From positions 124,001 to 188,000 of the forward strand of contig NZ_SCMP01000010.1 in NCBI RefSeq assembly GCF_005502935.1: a stretch of DNA of 64,000 nt, in the 5' to 3' direction. The position numbers and the translations under genes were made by a program. The stretch is from Pseudomonas sp. 2FG. Its GTDB lineage: Bacteria; Pseudomonadota; Gammaproteobacteria; Pseudomonadales; Pseudomonadaceae. The notes under the pieces were generated by a model, which was given only the letters and a program-made list of their open reading frames with translations, was not told the DNA's origin and made no database searches. Below, piece by piece: positions 15,397 to 24,178 of this stretch. Positions within the stretch are counted from its first letter, which is position 1; the number at the start of each line of letters is the position of its first letter.

Positions 15397-16584
15397 CTAG
15401 CGTTGCAGCACATGAATCCGCGACAGCAACTCATCGCGATCCACATAGCAACCCTGGAAGTGGCGGGCGCCACTGGCCGGGTCGAAGGCGTTGCGCGCGT
15501 GCAGGGTGCGGCGGTTGTCGAAGCACCAGAGTTGCCCGGCATCCAGCCGGCGGATCAGGCGGAAACGTGGATCGCGGGTCAGCGTCTGGAAGTGCCGGTA
15601 CGCGCGGTAGAGCAGGGGCATCTGCTGCGCTTCGACATCGAAAGGCCCGCGCAGGAAGTTGGCGATGCGGATCTCGCTGACCGCGCCGTAGGCATCCAGG
15701 GCGATGATCGGCGCCAGGCAGCGGTAGTCGCTGTGGCGATCCTTGTTGCGAAACTCCACCGGCATCTCGCACAGCGTGCGGAAGTCTTCCGGCGCCTCCT
15801 GGCGCAGCGCCTCGGCGATGGCGAAACCGTCGACGAAGATGCTCTCGCCGCCCACCGCGTCATTCACCAGGCAGTGCAAAAATTGCAGCCCCGGTTGCAG
15901 CTCGCGGGTCGGCAGGTCGCTGTGCAGCGGCAGGTTGAAGGCGGTGTAGGCGTTGCTGTCGGCATCGGCCTTGGACTGCACGTTGAACAGCACGCCGAAG
16001 TTGCTTTCGCGGATAAAGGAAATCCGCTGGGCAATGGCTTGCAGCGAACCCGGCGCGGTCGGCACGCCGCGCACCTGGGTCAGGCCGCTATCACGCACGG
16101 CCAGCAGCCAGGCGAGCAAGGCCTGCGGGTCCTGCATCACCGCGTCGTATTCGAACACCGGCAACCGTTCGCTCAGCTCGGCCCTCCACAACTGGCTTTG
16201 TGGGCGTTGCTGGCGGCGCTCGGCGCGCGAAGTTTCGTCATAGGCGTGGGCGCGCAGCCAGCCGGGATGGAAGCGGCTGCGGTGACCATCCTGCCAGTCG
16301 ACCAACAGATGGCCCTGGTCGTCGATGCGCGTGCGCTGGGGGCGCAGCTCCTCCGGCACGTCGACTATCTCCAGAACCTGCTCGCGGGTGACCCTGTACA
16401 CGCAACTGGAACAGGGGCAGTTGTCGCGCAGCCACTGATGATGGAAGGGGCTGACGCGGCCATCGCTCCAGACCACGTCCAGGCGCTCGGCCGCGGGCCG
16501 CAGGGTGGCGAGGCCGGCGCTGACCGGATAGCTGCGCCAGTCGGCGATGGCCGGCGCTTCGGGGGGCATATCCACGACGTTCAT
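15397..16584 (-). CDS. Gamma-butyrobetaine hydroxylase (2-oxoglutarate dioxygenase)
   Basis: Hydroxylates gamma-butyrobetaine to L-carnitine using Fe(II), O2 and 2-oxoglutarate. The 395-aa protein has the N-terminal zinc-type domain (WLRDNCPCSSCVYRVTREQ) typical of the family, followed by the TauD/BBOX jelly roll with the iron motif HSDLP (H-x-D) and distal His in RRTLHARNAF. It strongly resembles the enzyme characterised from Pseudomonas sp. AK1. AAGGAG lies 7 nt before ATG 16584. It is 36 nt downstream of the hydrolase gene on the same strand, as the last gene of the carnitine operon, so the operon covers butyrobetaine as well as carnitine. Confidence 0.93.
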   Translation of the reverse strand: MNVVDMPPEAPAIADWRSYPVSAGLATLRPAAERLDVVWSDGRVSPFHHQWLRDNCPCSSCVYRVTREQVLEIVDVPEELRPQRTRIDDQGHLLVDWQDGHRSRFHPGWLRAHAYDETSRAERRQQRPQSQLWRAELSERLPVFEYDAVMQDPQALLAWLLAVRDSGLTQVRGVPTAPGSLQAIAQRISFIRESNFGVLFNVQSKADADSNAYTAFNLPLHSDLPTRELQPGLQFLHCLVNDAVGGESIFVDGFAIAEALRQEAPEDFRTLCEMPVEFRNKDRHSDYRCLAPIIALDAYGAVSEIRIANFLRGPFDVEAQQMPLLYRAYRHFQTLTRDPRFRLIRRLDAGQLWCFDNRRTLHARNAFDPASGARHFQGCYVDRDELLSRIHVLQR

Positions 16585-16620
16585 TGCTATCTCCTTGCAG
16601 GGTGTATGGGGACGACTGTT

Positions 16621-17571
16621 TCAGCTCGCGCCTCTACCGAGGAAACGGCTCAGGGCCGCCAGTAGCTGTGCGTACAGCAGGTCGACTTCGGCCGCCAGGC
16701 CACGGGCGCGCAGGCAGCCGTGGACCAGGCCCAGGCCCGGGTGAAAAGCCACCGGCACGCCGGCCTCGAGCAGCGCATCGCGGTAACAGTGGCCGTCGTC
16801 GCGCAGGGGGTCGAACTCCGCCACGGCAATAAAGGCCGCCGGCAGCCGGGTGAAATCCGTCGCCGCCAGTGGCATGGCGTAGGGGTTGCGCAGTTGGCGC
16901 GGGTCGCTCAGGTAGAGCGCCAGGTAGCAGTCCAGGTCGGCGCTGCTGAGCAGCGGCGCGTCGGCGCATTGGCTGCGCGAGGGCAGGTCGGCGCGGCCGC
17001 CCAGGCTCGGATAGATCAAGGCCTGGCCGCAGGGCAGCGGTTCGCCGGCGTCGCGCAGGGTCAGGCAGAGGCCGGCCGCGAGATGGCCGCCGGCGCTGTC
17101 GCCGGCGACCGCCAGGCGTGTCGGGTCGATGCCCAGGCGCCGGTGCTCGGCCTGGAGGCCGCGCCAAACCGCCAGGCAATCGTCGAATGCGGCGGGAAAC
17201 GGGTGTTCGGGGGCGAGCCGATAGTCGACGGCGATGACCACGGCATTCAGCTGCGCAGCCAGGTCGGCGGTGATGAAGTCGTGGGAGTCGAGGTCGCCCA
17301 CCGCCCAGCCGCCGCCATGCAGGTAGAGCAGGCAGGGCCAGCCGTTTGCCGGCCGGGCGCCGCTCGGCCGGTAGCAGCGTATGGGCACCTCGCCGAGGTC
17401 GCTATCGGTCACCTGCAAGCCCGCCGGGCGCGCCGGGGTAAAGGCCCGACTCATGCGCGAGTAGGCTGCGCGTAGACCGTTCAGGCTGGGCTCGGTAGCG
17501 CCGAAGCTGAGGCTCGCGGCGACAAAGTCGGCGAGCGGCGGCGACAAGGGGTAGGGCGCGGGCATCTTCAA
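16621..17571 (-). CDS. Alpha/beta hydrolase (HSL family) of the carnitine operon
   Basis: Esterase-like protein of 316 aa. The hormone-sensitive-lipase oxyanion motif HGGGW and the nucleophile elbow GDSAGG are both present, with a C-terminal His in GLGLVHG. No signal peptide. Its start overlaps the cdhB stop by 4 nt (ATGA), so it is translationally coupled. In P. aeruginosa a similar hydrolase lies beside the carnitine genes. Hydrolysis of short-chain acylcarnitines, releasing carnitine, is a reasonable but unproved role. Confidence 0.88.
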   Translation of the reverse strand: MKMPAPYPLSPPLADFVAASLSFGATEPSLNGLRAAYSRMSRAFTPARPAGLQVTDSDLGEVPIRCYRPSGARPANGWPCLLYLHGGGWAVGDLDSHDFITADLAAQLNAVVIAVDYRLAPEHPFPAAFDDCLAVWRGLQAEHRRLGIDPTRLAVAGDSAGGHLAAGLCLTLRDAGEPLPCGQALIYPSLGGRADLPSRSQCADAPLLSSADLDCYLALYLSDPRQLRNPYAMPLAATDFTRLPAAFIAVAEFDPLRDDGHCYRDALLEAGVPVAFHPGLGLVHGCLRARGLAAEVDLLYAQLLAALSRFLGRGAS

Positions 17572-18047
17572 CCCGGCAGGCCGATCACGCGCCCGACATA
17601 GGCGGGGCGCGCCAGGGCGGCATGGGCGGCGGCGAGGCTTTCGACCTTGGCCAGCACCGCGCCGGCGAAGGGCGCCGAGCGCGGCCCGGCGAGGTCGACG
17701 TGCAGCAGCATCTGCTCGCTGACCGCCAAGGCCTCCTCGGCGCCCGGCAGATGCAGGCTGTGATAGAGGTGCAGACGCTTGCGGTCGTGGCCGAGCAGCT
17801 GGGTGCGGACTTCCACCGTGGCGCCTTCTTTCACTTCATGCAGGTAGTTGATGTGGCATTCCAGGGTGAACAGGGAATTGCCGCTGGCCTCGCGATTGCT
17901 GCTGTCGAGGCCGATTTGATCCATCAGTGCATCACCGGCATAACTGAAAATCAACAGATAGAAGGCATCGCGCAGGTGACCGTTGTAGTCGACCCAGTCG
18001 GGCAGGATGGCGGTGCTATAGATGGTGAGGGGCGTGGTGCTGGGCAT
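17568..18047 (-). CDS. cdhB: Betainyl-CoA thioesterase
   Basis: Hotdog-fold thioesterase of 159 aa expected to split betainyl-CoA into glycine betaine and CoA, the last step of carnitine conversion. The 4HBT signature DYNGHLRDAFY (about residues 20-30) carries the catalytic Asp. It sits between cdhA and the hydrolase gene, overlapping the latter by 4 nt. The function comes from the conserved cdhA-cdhB-cdhC cluster; the fold itself is clear from sequence. Confidence 0.88.
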   Translation of the reverse strand: MPSTTPLTIYSTAILPDWVDYNGHLRDAFYLLIFSYAGDALMDQIGLDSSNREASGNSLFTLECHINYLHEVKEGATVEVRTQLLGHDRKRLHLYHSLHLPGAEEALAVSEQMLLHVDLAGPRSAPFAGAVLAKVESLAAAHAALARPAYVGRVIGLPG

Positions 18048-18095
18048 GGTGAGATACCTAATGGCTTTCCCTAACGAGGAGACTCACGCCACGTC

Positions 18096-18154
18096 GCCCC
18101 CACGAAAGCGGGGGCCCAGAGGCTGTGCAGCTGGATTCCCGCCTTCGCGGGAAT
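18096..18154. repeat. Intercistronic palindromic repeat in the carnitine operon
   Basis: Two perfect hairpins: GCCCCC/GGGGGC at 18096-18115 and ATTCCCGC/GCGGGAAT at 18135-18154, joined by CCAGAGGCTGTGCAGCTGG. This bipartite unit is a common dispersed repeat of high-GC gammaproteobacteria. It lies between cdhA and cdhB and may set relative mRNA levels. Confidence 0.75.
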
Positions 18155-18183
18155 GACGGGGTGGAGGCGAATATCTGTAGGCT

Positions 18184-19149
18184 TCACTCGGCAAAGGCGA
18201 AGCCGTGTTTAGCCTTGGTGGTTTTCACCGCATCGAGCACCGCCAGCAGGCAATCATCACGATAGCGCTCCAGCTCGGCGATGCTGCGCTCGCCCTGTTG
18301 CGCGCTGGTGCCTTCGACCACGCTGTCGATCAGGGCTTCGGTCAGCTCCGGTGCCGGCAGGTAGGTCCAGGGCAGCTGCAAGGCCGGGCCGAACTGGGCC
18401 ATGAAGTGCCGCATGCCGGCATCGCCGCCGGCCAGGGTGTAGGTCAGGAAGCTGCCCATAAACGACCAGCGCAATCCTGCGCCGAAACGGATCGCGTCGT
18501 CGATCTCGCCGGTGCTGGCGACCCCGTCGTTGACCAGGTGCAGCGCCTCGCGCCAGAGCGCTTCGAGCAGGCGGTCGGCGATAAAGCCGGGGACTTCCTT
18601 GCGCACATGCAGCGGGCGCATGCCCAGCGACTCGTACACCTGGATCGCCGCCTGCACCGCTTCCGGCGCGGTTTTCACGCCGCCGACCACTTCCACCAGC
18701 GGCAGCAGATACACCGGGTTGAACGGGTGGCCGACCACGCAACGCTCGGGGTGCGTGGCGTCGGCGTAGAACTCGCTCGGCAGCAGGCCCGAGGTCGAGG
18801 AACCGATCAGCGCATCCGGTTTGGCGGCGGCGCTGATCTTGGCGTGCAGCTCGCATTTCAATTCGAGGCGTTCCGGCGCGCTTTCCTGGATGAAGTCGGC
18901 GTCGCGTACGCATTCCTCGATGGTGGCGACGAAGCGCAGGCGGCTCTGGGCCGCGCCGGGCGTCAAACCCTGCTTCTCCAGCGCCGGCCAGGCGTTGGCG
19001 ATGCGGCTGCGCAGGGCCGCTTCGGCCCCTGGCGCCGGGTCCCAGGCGACCACGTCGAGGCCGTGAGCGAGAGCGCGGGCAACCCAGCCGCTACCGATAA
19101 CGCCACTGCCGAGGGCCGCAAAGGTTTTGATTTGGGTGATAAAAGACAT
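18184..19149 (-). CDS. cdhA: L-carnitine 3-dehydrogenase
   Basis: Oxidises L-carnitine to 3-dehydrocarnitine with NAD. The 321-aa protein starts at ATG 19149 after AGGAG; the longer open frame upstream is a different gene's shadow plus a repeat. It has the 3-hydroxyacyl-CoA-dehydrogenase fold: Rossmann GSGVIGSG at 14-21, a [20 protein letters not shown] box with the catalytic His, and a helical C-terminal domain. Context with cdhC, cdhB and caiX makes the specific assignment firm. Confidence 0.94.
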   Translation of the reverse strand: MSFITQIKTFAALGSGVIGSGWVARALAHGLDVVAWDPAPGAEAALRSRIANAWPALEKQGLTPGAAQSRLRFVATIEECVRDADFIQESAPERLELKCELHAKISAAAKPDALIGSSTSGLLPSEFYADATHPERCVVGHPFNPVYLLPLVEVVGGVKTAPEAVQAAIQVYESLGMRPLHVRKEVPGFIADRLLEALWREALHLVNDGVASTGEIDDAIRFGAGLRWSFMGSFLTYTLAGGDAGMRHFMAQFGPALQLPWTYLPAPELTEALIDSVVEGTSAQQGERSIAELERYRDDCLLAVLDAVKTTKAKHGFAFAE

Positions 19150-19183
19150 GGTGGCTCCTTGATGGGCAATAGGGTCGAATACC

Positions 19184-19216
19184 CCCTCTCCCGCTTGCGG
19201 GAGAGGGTTGGGGAGA
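19184..19216. repeat. CCCTCTCCC-type intercistronic hairpin
   Basis: CCCTCTCCCGC (19184-19194) pairs with GCGGGAGAGGG (19197-19207), followed by TTGGGGAGAGGGG. Related hairpins lie at 23482-23504 and 26248-26270. It separates cdhC from cdhA. Confidence 0.75.
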
Positions 19217-19226
19217 GGGGAGAAAG

Positions 19227-20114
19227 TCAGGCGCGGCGCTTGAGGCCCATCTTCACGCGGCCTTCGGCCGGGGTGAGGATGCGGGCGCCCAGGCGGGTGA
19301 GAATCTCGCCGACCCGTTCGACCAACTGGCCGTTGCTCGCCAGTACACCTTTGTCGAGCCAGAGGTTGTCTTCCAGGCCGACCCGCACGTTGCCGCCGAG
19401 CAGCACGGCTTGCGCCGCCATCGGCATCTGCATGCGGCCGATGCCGAAGCCGGCCCAGGTCGCGCCAGCGGGCAGGTTGTCGACCATGGCTTTCATGGTG
19501 GTGGTGTCCGCCGGTGCGCCCCAGGGAATGCCCAGGCACAGCTGGAACAGCGGGTCGTCGAGCAGGCCTTCCTTGATCAGCTGTTTGGCGAACCACAGGT
19601 GGCCGGTGTCGAAGATCTCCAGCTCGGCTTTCACGCCCAGCTCGGTGATGCGTTTGGCGCCAACCCGCAGTTGCGCCGGGGTGGAGACATAAATGCTGTC
19701 GCCATCGCCGAAGTTCAGGGTGCCGCAATCCAGGGTGCAGATTTCCGGCAACAGTTCTTCGACATGCGCCAGGCGGGTCAATGGGCCAACCAGGTCGGTA
19801 TTCGGGCCGAACTCCATCGGGCGTTCGCCGGGGCCGATTTCCAGGTCGCCGCCCATGCCGGCGGTGAGGTTGACGATGATGTCGACGTCCGTTTCGCGGA
19901 TGCGCTCCATCACTTCGCGGTAAAGGGCTACGTCGCGGCTGAATTTGCCGGTCTCGGGATCGCGCACGTGGCAGTGCACCACGGTGGCGCCGGCCTTGGC
20001 GGCTTCCACGGCGGCGGCAGCGATTTGTTTGGGCGTGATCGGGACTAGATGGCTCTTCCCGGTGGTATCGCCAGCACCGGTCAGCGCACAGGTGATGATG
20101 ACGTCATGGTTCAT
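19227..20114 (-). CDS. cdhC: Dehydrocarnitine cleavage enzyme (BKACE/DUF849)
   Basis: Transfers between 3-dehydrocarnitine and acetyl-CoA to give betainyl-CoA and acetoacetate. The 295-aa TIM-barrel protein shows the BKACE zinc ligands H47 and H49 in VVHCHVRDP, plus [10 protein letters not shown] and EIFDTGHLW boxes. Its start at 20114 is preceded by GGAAGT. It lies second in the minus-strand operon, between caiX and cdhA. Confidence 0.94.
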   Translation of the reverse strand: MNHDVIITCALTGAGDTTGKSHLVPITPKQIAAAAVEAAKAGATVVHCHVRDPETGKFSRDVALYREVMERIRETDVDIIVNLTAGMGGDLEIGPGERPMEFGPNTDLVGPLTRLAHVEELLPEICTLDCGTLNFGDGDSIYVSTPAQLRVGAKRITELGVKAELEIFDTGHLWFAKQLIKEGLLDDPLFQLCLGIPWGAPADTTTMKAMVDNLPAGATWAGFGIGRMQMPMAAQAVLLGGNVRVGLEDNLWLDKGVLASNGQLVERVGEILTRLGARILTPAEGRVKMGLKRRA

Positions 20115-20192
20115 GTTCGGACTTCCTTCAGGCGTTCGGAGCCGCCCCCGGCCATGTCGGCGCGAGGGCGGTCTGTTCAGTTCAGAGGTGAA

Positions 20193-21134
20193 TCAGGGTT
20201 GCTTGCTGAGTTGCAGGTTGGCCGCGGCATCGCGACCATCGAAGGTCTTGACCCCGGCCAGCCAGCGCTGCAGGTCTTCGGGGTGATCACGCAGCCATTG
20301 CCGGGCGACGTCCTGCGGCTCTTGGTGTTCCATGATCGGCACCATCAGCTGGCCTTCCTGGGCGGCGCTGAAGCTGAGGTTTTCCAGCAGGCGCTGGACG
20401 TTCGGGCAGCGTTGGGCGTAATCCGGGGCGGTCACGAACGAGACGGTGGCGGCGCCCTCGTTGGGGCCGTAGACGTCCTCGCTGCCGGTCAGGTAGGCGA
20501 TCTTCATGTTGATGTTCATCGGGTGCGGCTGCCAGCCGACGAACACCACCCATTCGTTGCGTTTCACCGCCCGCTGCACGGCGGCGAGCATGCCGGCTTC
20601 ACCGGACTCCACCAGTTGGAAACCGCCGAGGCCGAACTGGTTTTTTTCGATCATGCCTTTGATAGCGGCATTCGCCCCGGTGCCGGGCTCGATGCCGTAG
20701 ATCTTGCCGCCCAGCTTGTCCTTGAACTTGGCGATGTCGGCGAAGGTTTTCAGGCCGCCGGCGGCGACGTATTGGGGGACTGCCAGGGTCGCCTGGGCGT
20801 CGGACAGGCTGGGTTTATCGAGGACCTTCACCTGGCCGGCGGCGATGAAGGGCGCGATGTTCTTGTCCATCGCCGGCTTCCAGTAGCCGAGGAAGATGTC
20901 CAGACGGTCGTCGCGAATGCCGGCGAAGATGATCTGCTGGGCGGCGCTGGTCTGCTTGTTTTCATACCCCAGGCCAGTCAGCAGGACATCGGCCACGGCG
21001 CTGGTGGCGATCACGTCGGTCCAGTTGACCACGCCCATCCGGACTTTCTGGCACTCGGCCGGTTCGGCGGCGAGCAGGGCGGTACTGCTGAGCATCAGCA
21101 AACTGCAGCTGAGATGACGGATATAGCTTTTCAT
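20193..21134 (-). CDS. caiX: Carnitine-binding periplasmic protein CaiX
   Basis: Periplasmic receptor of 313 aa that should deliver carnitine to CbcWV, as described for P. aeruginosa. Signal peptide MKSYIRHLSCSLLMLSSTAL, then cage boxes VNWTDVIATSAV, GYWKPAM, GIEPGTGAN and GWQPHPMN. These differ at several positions from the two choline-type proteins (for example GYWKPAM against GNWMPTM), in line with a different ligand. It is the first gene of the carnitine operon, divergent from cdhR across 201 bp that should contain the CdhR site. Confidence 0.9.
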   Translation of the reverse strand: MKSYIRHLSCSLLMLSSTALLAAEPAECQKVRMGVVNWTDVIATSAVADVLLTGLGYENKQTSAAQQIIFAGIRDDRLDIFLGYWKPAMDKNIAPFIAAGQVKVLDKPSLSDAQATLAVPQYVAAGGLKTFADIAKFKDKLGGKIYGIEPGTGANAAIKGMIEKNQFGLGGFQLVESGEAGMLAAVQRAVKRNEWVVFVGWQPHPMNINMKIAYLTGSEDVYGPNEGAATVSFVTAPDYAQRCPNVQRLLENLSFSAAQEGQLMVPIMEHQEPQDVARQWLRDHPEDLQRWLAGVKTFDGRDAAANLQLSKQP

Positions 21135-21335
21135 GCGTGCTCCCTCATACGGCTAATCATTGTTGTTGGATAGCGGCGTGCGGGTGACGCCGTGTGTAAA
21201 CAAATTACGCAGCGTCACGGGGCCGAAAACGCACCTGAGCGACCAGCTCTTGCACGGTAGCGACCTGATGATTGCTAAAGCCCGGCGACTGGCGTAAGCC
21301 GGGAATCCGCTGGCCAACTTTCGAGCGCGCCTGTC

Positions 21336-22322
21336 ATGGCCCAAGACTTCTGGTTCCTCCTGCTGCCCGGTTTTTCGGTGATGGGCTTCGTCTCGGCCGT
21401 CGAGCCCTTGCGGGTGGCCAATCGGTTTCGCGGCGAGCTGTACCGCTGGCATGTCCTGAGCCTGGACGGTGGCCCGGTGTTGGCCAGCAACGGCATGTCG
21501 ATCAACGCCGATGGCGCGCTGGAACCGCTCAAGCGTGGCGCCACGCTGCTGGTGGTGGCCGGTTTCGAGCCGCTGCAGGCCTATACCCCGGCGCTGGAGC
21601 ACTGGCTCAAACGCCTCGACCGCGAGGGCGTGACCCTCGGCGGCATCGATACCGGCAGTTTCGTGCTGGCCGAAGCCGGCCTGCTCGGCGGCCATCGGCT
21701 GACGCTGCACTGGGAGGCGATTGGCGCCTTCCAGGAGTCCTACCCTAATCTGACGGTGACCCAGGAGCTGTTCGAGATCGACCGCACGCGCATCACCTCG
21801 GCCGGCGGCACCGCCTCCATCGACCTGATGCTCGACCTGATCGCCCAGGCCCACGGCGCCGAGCTGGCGGTGCAGGTCTCCGAACAGTTCGTGCTCGGCC
21901 GTATCCGCCCGCGCCAGGACCACCAGCGCCTGCAGATCGCCACGCGCTACGGGGTCAGCAACAAGAAGCTGGTGCAGGTGATAGGTGAGATGGAGCGGCA
22001 CAGCGAGCCGCCGCTGAGCACCCTGGAGCTGGCCGAGCACATTCAGGTGACCCGCCGCCAGCTGGAACGGCTGTTTCGCCTGCATCTGCAAGACACGCCG
22101 TCGAACTTCTACCTCAACTTGCGTCTGGACAAGGCCCGGCAACTGCTGCGGCAAACCGAACTGAGCGTGCTGGAGGTCGGCCTGGCCTGCGGTTTCGAGT
22201 CGCCGTCGTACTTTTCCCGCAGCTATCGCGGACGTTTCGGCTTCTGTCCGAGCCAGGATCGTCAGGGCCTGTCGGAGCGCTCCCGGCAAGCCAACGGGCT
22301 GCAGATCGGCGCCGCTCCGTAG
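21336..22322 (+). CDS. cdhR: CdhR, AraC-family carnitine catabolism regulator
   Basis: Carnitine-responsive activator of the adjacent divergent operon. The 328-aa protein has the same GATase1-like plus AraC layout as GbdR: N-terminus DFWFLLLPGFSVMGFVSAVE, C-terminal helix-turn-helix pairs STLELAEHIQVTRRQLERLF and LSVLEVGLACGFESPSYFSR. It resembles P. aeruginosa CdhR over its length. The ribosome site before ATG 21336 is poor. Confidence 0.92.
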   Translation: MAQDFWFLLLPGFSVMGFVSAVEPLRVANRFRGELYRWHVLSLDGGPVLASNGMSINADGALEPLKRGATLLVVAGFEPLQAYTPALEHWLKRLDREGVTLGGIDTGSFVLAEAGLLGGHRLTLHWEAIGAFQESYPNLTVTQELFEIDRTRITSAGGTASIDLMLDLIAQAHGAELAVQVSEQFVLGRIRPRQDHQRLQIATRYGVSNKKLVQVIGEMERHSEPPLSTLELAEHIQVTRRQLERLFRLHLQDTPSNFYLNLRLDKARQLLRQTELSVLEVGLACGFESPSYFSRSYRGRFGFCPSQDRQGLSERSRQANGLQIGAAP

Positions 22323-22493
22323 CCGGCAGGCTTGCCGGGGAGGCCGAAGGTCGTCGGTTTGACGCTTTCGACAATTCCCCTGTCGTTTTTGCGCGATAGC
22401 GGCGAATCCCCCAGGGCTATGCTGGCCCCAAAGCGCCGGCAGAAGATTCGGCGCACCGAACTCCTAGCGCATCTAGACAGAGGGGACCGCCCG

Positions 22494-23471
22494 ATGAGCC
22501 CAGCCGAACTGCACGCCGACAGCATCGTTATAGACGGGCTGATCATTGCCAAATGGAACCGCGAACTCTTCGAAGACATGCGCAAAGGCGGCCTGACCGC
22601 GGCCAACTGCACCGTGTCGGTGTGGGAGGGCTTCCAGGCCACCGTCAACAACATCGCCGCCAGCCAGAAGCTGATCCGCGACAACAGCGACCTGGTGAGC
22701 CTGGTGCGCACCACCGCCGATATCCGCAAGGCCAAGGCCGAGGGCAAGACCGGGATCCTCTTCGGCTTCCAGAACGCCCATGCCTTCGAAGACCAGCTGG
22801 GCTATGTCGAGGTGTTCAAGCAGCTCGGCGTCGGCGTGGTACAGATGTGCTACAACACCCAGAACCTGGTCGGCACCGGCTGCTACGAGCGTGACGGCGG
22901 GTTGTCCGGCTTCGGTCGCGAGATCGTCGCCGAGATGAACCGGGTCGGCATCATGTGCGACCTGTCCCACGTCGGCGCGAAGACCTCCGAGGAGGTCATC
23001 CTCGAATCCAACAAACCGGTCTGCTACTCGCACTGCCTGCCGTCCGGGCTGAAAGAACACCCGCGCAACAAGTCCGATGAGGAACTGAAGTTCATCGCCG
23101 ACAACGGCGGCTTCGTCGGCGTGACCATGTTCGCGCCGTTCCTCGCCAAAGGCATCGACTCGACCATCGACGACTACGCTGAAGCCATCGAGTACGTGAT
23201 GAACCTGGTCGGCGAAGACGCCATCGGCATCGGCACCGACTTCACCCAGGGCCACGGCCAGGACTTCTTCGAGTGGCTGACGCACGACAAGGGCTACGCC
23301 CGTCGGCTGACCAACTTCGGCAAGATCGTCAACCCGCTGGGCATTCGCACCGTCGGCGAGTTCCCTAACCTTACCGAGACCCTGCTCAAGCGCGGCATGC
23401 CCGAGCGCGTGGTGCGCAAGGTGATGGGCGAGAACTGGGTGCGGGTATTGAAAGACGTCTGGGGCGAGTAA
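22494..23471 (+). CDS. Membrane-dipeptidase-fold protein with altered metal site
   Basis: The 325-aa protein aligns along its length with the renal dipeptidase family (peptidase M19), but ligands differ. The N-terminal HxD motif (VIDGHND in human enzyme) reads VIDGLIIAK, and the bridging Glu (VEGGH) reads FQNAH. The later ligands remain: DLSHVG, CYSHC and GIGTDF. Loss of H, D and E from the binuclear site means ordinary dipeptide hydrolysis is unlikely. Start ATG 22494 follows AGAGGGG. It leads the dgcAB operon, as in P. aeruginosa, so a role in betaine or dimethylglycine turnover is plausible but unknown. Confidence 0.85.
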   Translation: MSPAELHADSIVIDGLIIAKWNRELFEDMRKGGLTAANCTVSVWEGFQATVNNIAASQKLIRDNSDLVSLVRTTADIRKAKAEGKTGILFGFQNAHAFEDQLGYVEVFKQLGVGVVQMCYNTQNLVGTGCYERDGGLSGFGREIVAEMNRVGIMCDLSHVGAKTSEEVILESNKPVCYSHCLPSGLKEHPRNKSDEELKFIADNGGFVGVTMFAPFLAKGIDSTIDDYAEAIEYVMNLVGEDAIGIGTDFTQGHGQDFFEWLTHDKGYARRLTNFGKIVNPLGIRTVGEFPNLTETLLKRGMPERVVRKVMGENWVRVLKDVWGE

Positions 23472-23481
23472 ACGCTTGTCT

Positions 23482-23584
23482 CCCTTCTCCCTCCGGGAGA
23501 AGGGCCGGGGATGAGGGATCTTGAATCCAACTCGCTACCCGTAACTTCCCTCACCCCAACCCTCTCCCAAAGGGCGAGGGGGCT
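23482..23584. repeat. CCCTTCTCCC hairpin and associated intercistronic repeat
   Basis: CCCTTCTCCC at 23482-23491 pairs perfectly with GGGAGAAGGG at 23495-23504. A second partial arm (CCTCACCCCAACCCTCTCCC with GGGCGAGGG) follows at about 23550-23582. It lies between the dipeptidase-like gene and the DUF5943 gene. Confidence 0.7.
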
Positions 23585-23617
23585 AAAAGCACAACCGAAT
23601 TCTGGAGTTTGAACACC

Positions 23618-24148
23618 ATGGCTAAAACCGCCCCGCAACTGCCCATCGAAGTCGACAGCGAAACCGGCATCTGGACTACCGACGCCCTGCCGATGCTCTA
23701 CGTGCCGCGGCATTTCTTCGTCAATAACCACATCGGCATCGAGGAAGTGCTGGGCGCCGAGGCCTATGCGGAAATCCTCTACAAGGCCGGCTACAAGTCC
23801 GCCTGGCACTGGTGCGAGAAGGAAGCCGAATGCCACGGCCTGCAGGGCGTGGCGGTGTTCGAGCACTACATGAAGCGGCTGTCGCAACGCGGCTGGGGCT
23901 TGTTCGAGATCGAAGCCATCGACCTCGACCAGGGCACCGCCTCGGTACGCCTCAAGCACTCCGCCTTCGTTTACGTCTACGGCAAGGTCGGGCGCAAGGT
24001 CGACTACATGTTCACCGGCTGGTTCGCCGGCGCCATGGATCAGATCCTCGCCGCTAAAGGCAGTGCGCTGCGTACCGTCGCCGAACAGGTCTACGGCGGT
24101 TCCGAAGAAGGCCACGACGACGGCCTGTTCGTCGTTAAACCCCTTTAA
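23618..24148 (+). CDS. DUF5943/4-vinyl-reductase-like (V4R) protein
   Basis: A 176-aa cytoplasmic protein from ATG 23618 (GGAG 10 nt upstream). It looks like the conserved pseudomonad protein that accompanies dgcAB, with a V4R-like middle: GIEEVLGAEAYAEILYKAGY, then CEKEAECHG. V4R domains bind small hydrophobic ligands. The two nearby Cys residues could bind a metal. Position between the dipeptidase-like gene and dgcA suggests an accessory role in dimethylglycine demethylation. Domain name is from memory, moderately sure. Confidence 0.7.
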   Translation: MAKTAPQLPIEVDSETGIWTTDALPMLYVPRHFFVNNHIGIEEVLGAEAYAEILYKAGYKSAWHWCEKEAECHGLQGVAVFEHYMKRLSQRGWGLFEIEAIDLDQGTASVRLKHSAFVYVYGKVGRKVDYMFTGWFAGAMDQILAAKGSALRTVAEQVYGGSEEGHDDGLFVVKPL

Positions 24149-24178
24149 GTCGAGCCGCTTTTTATTTGAGGTGCCGTC

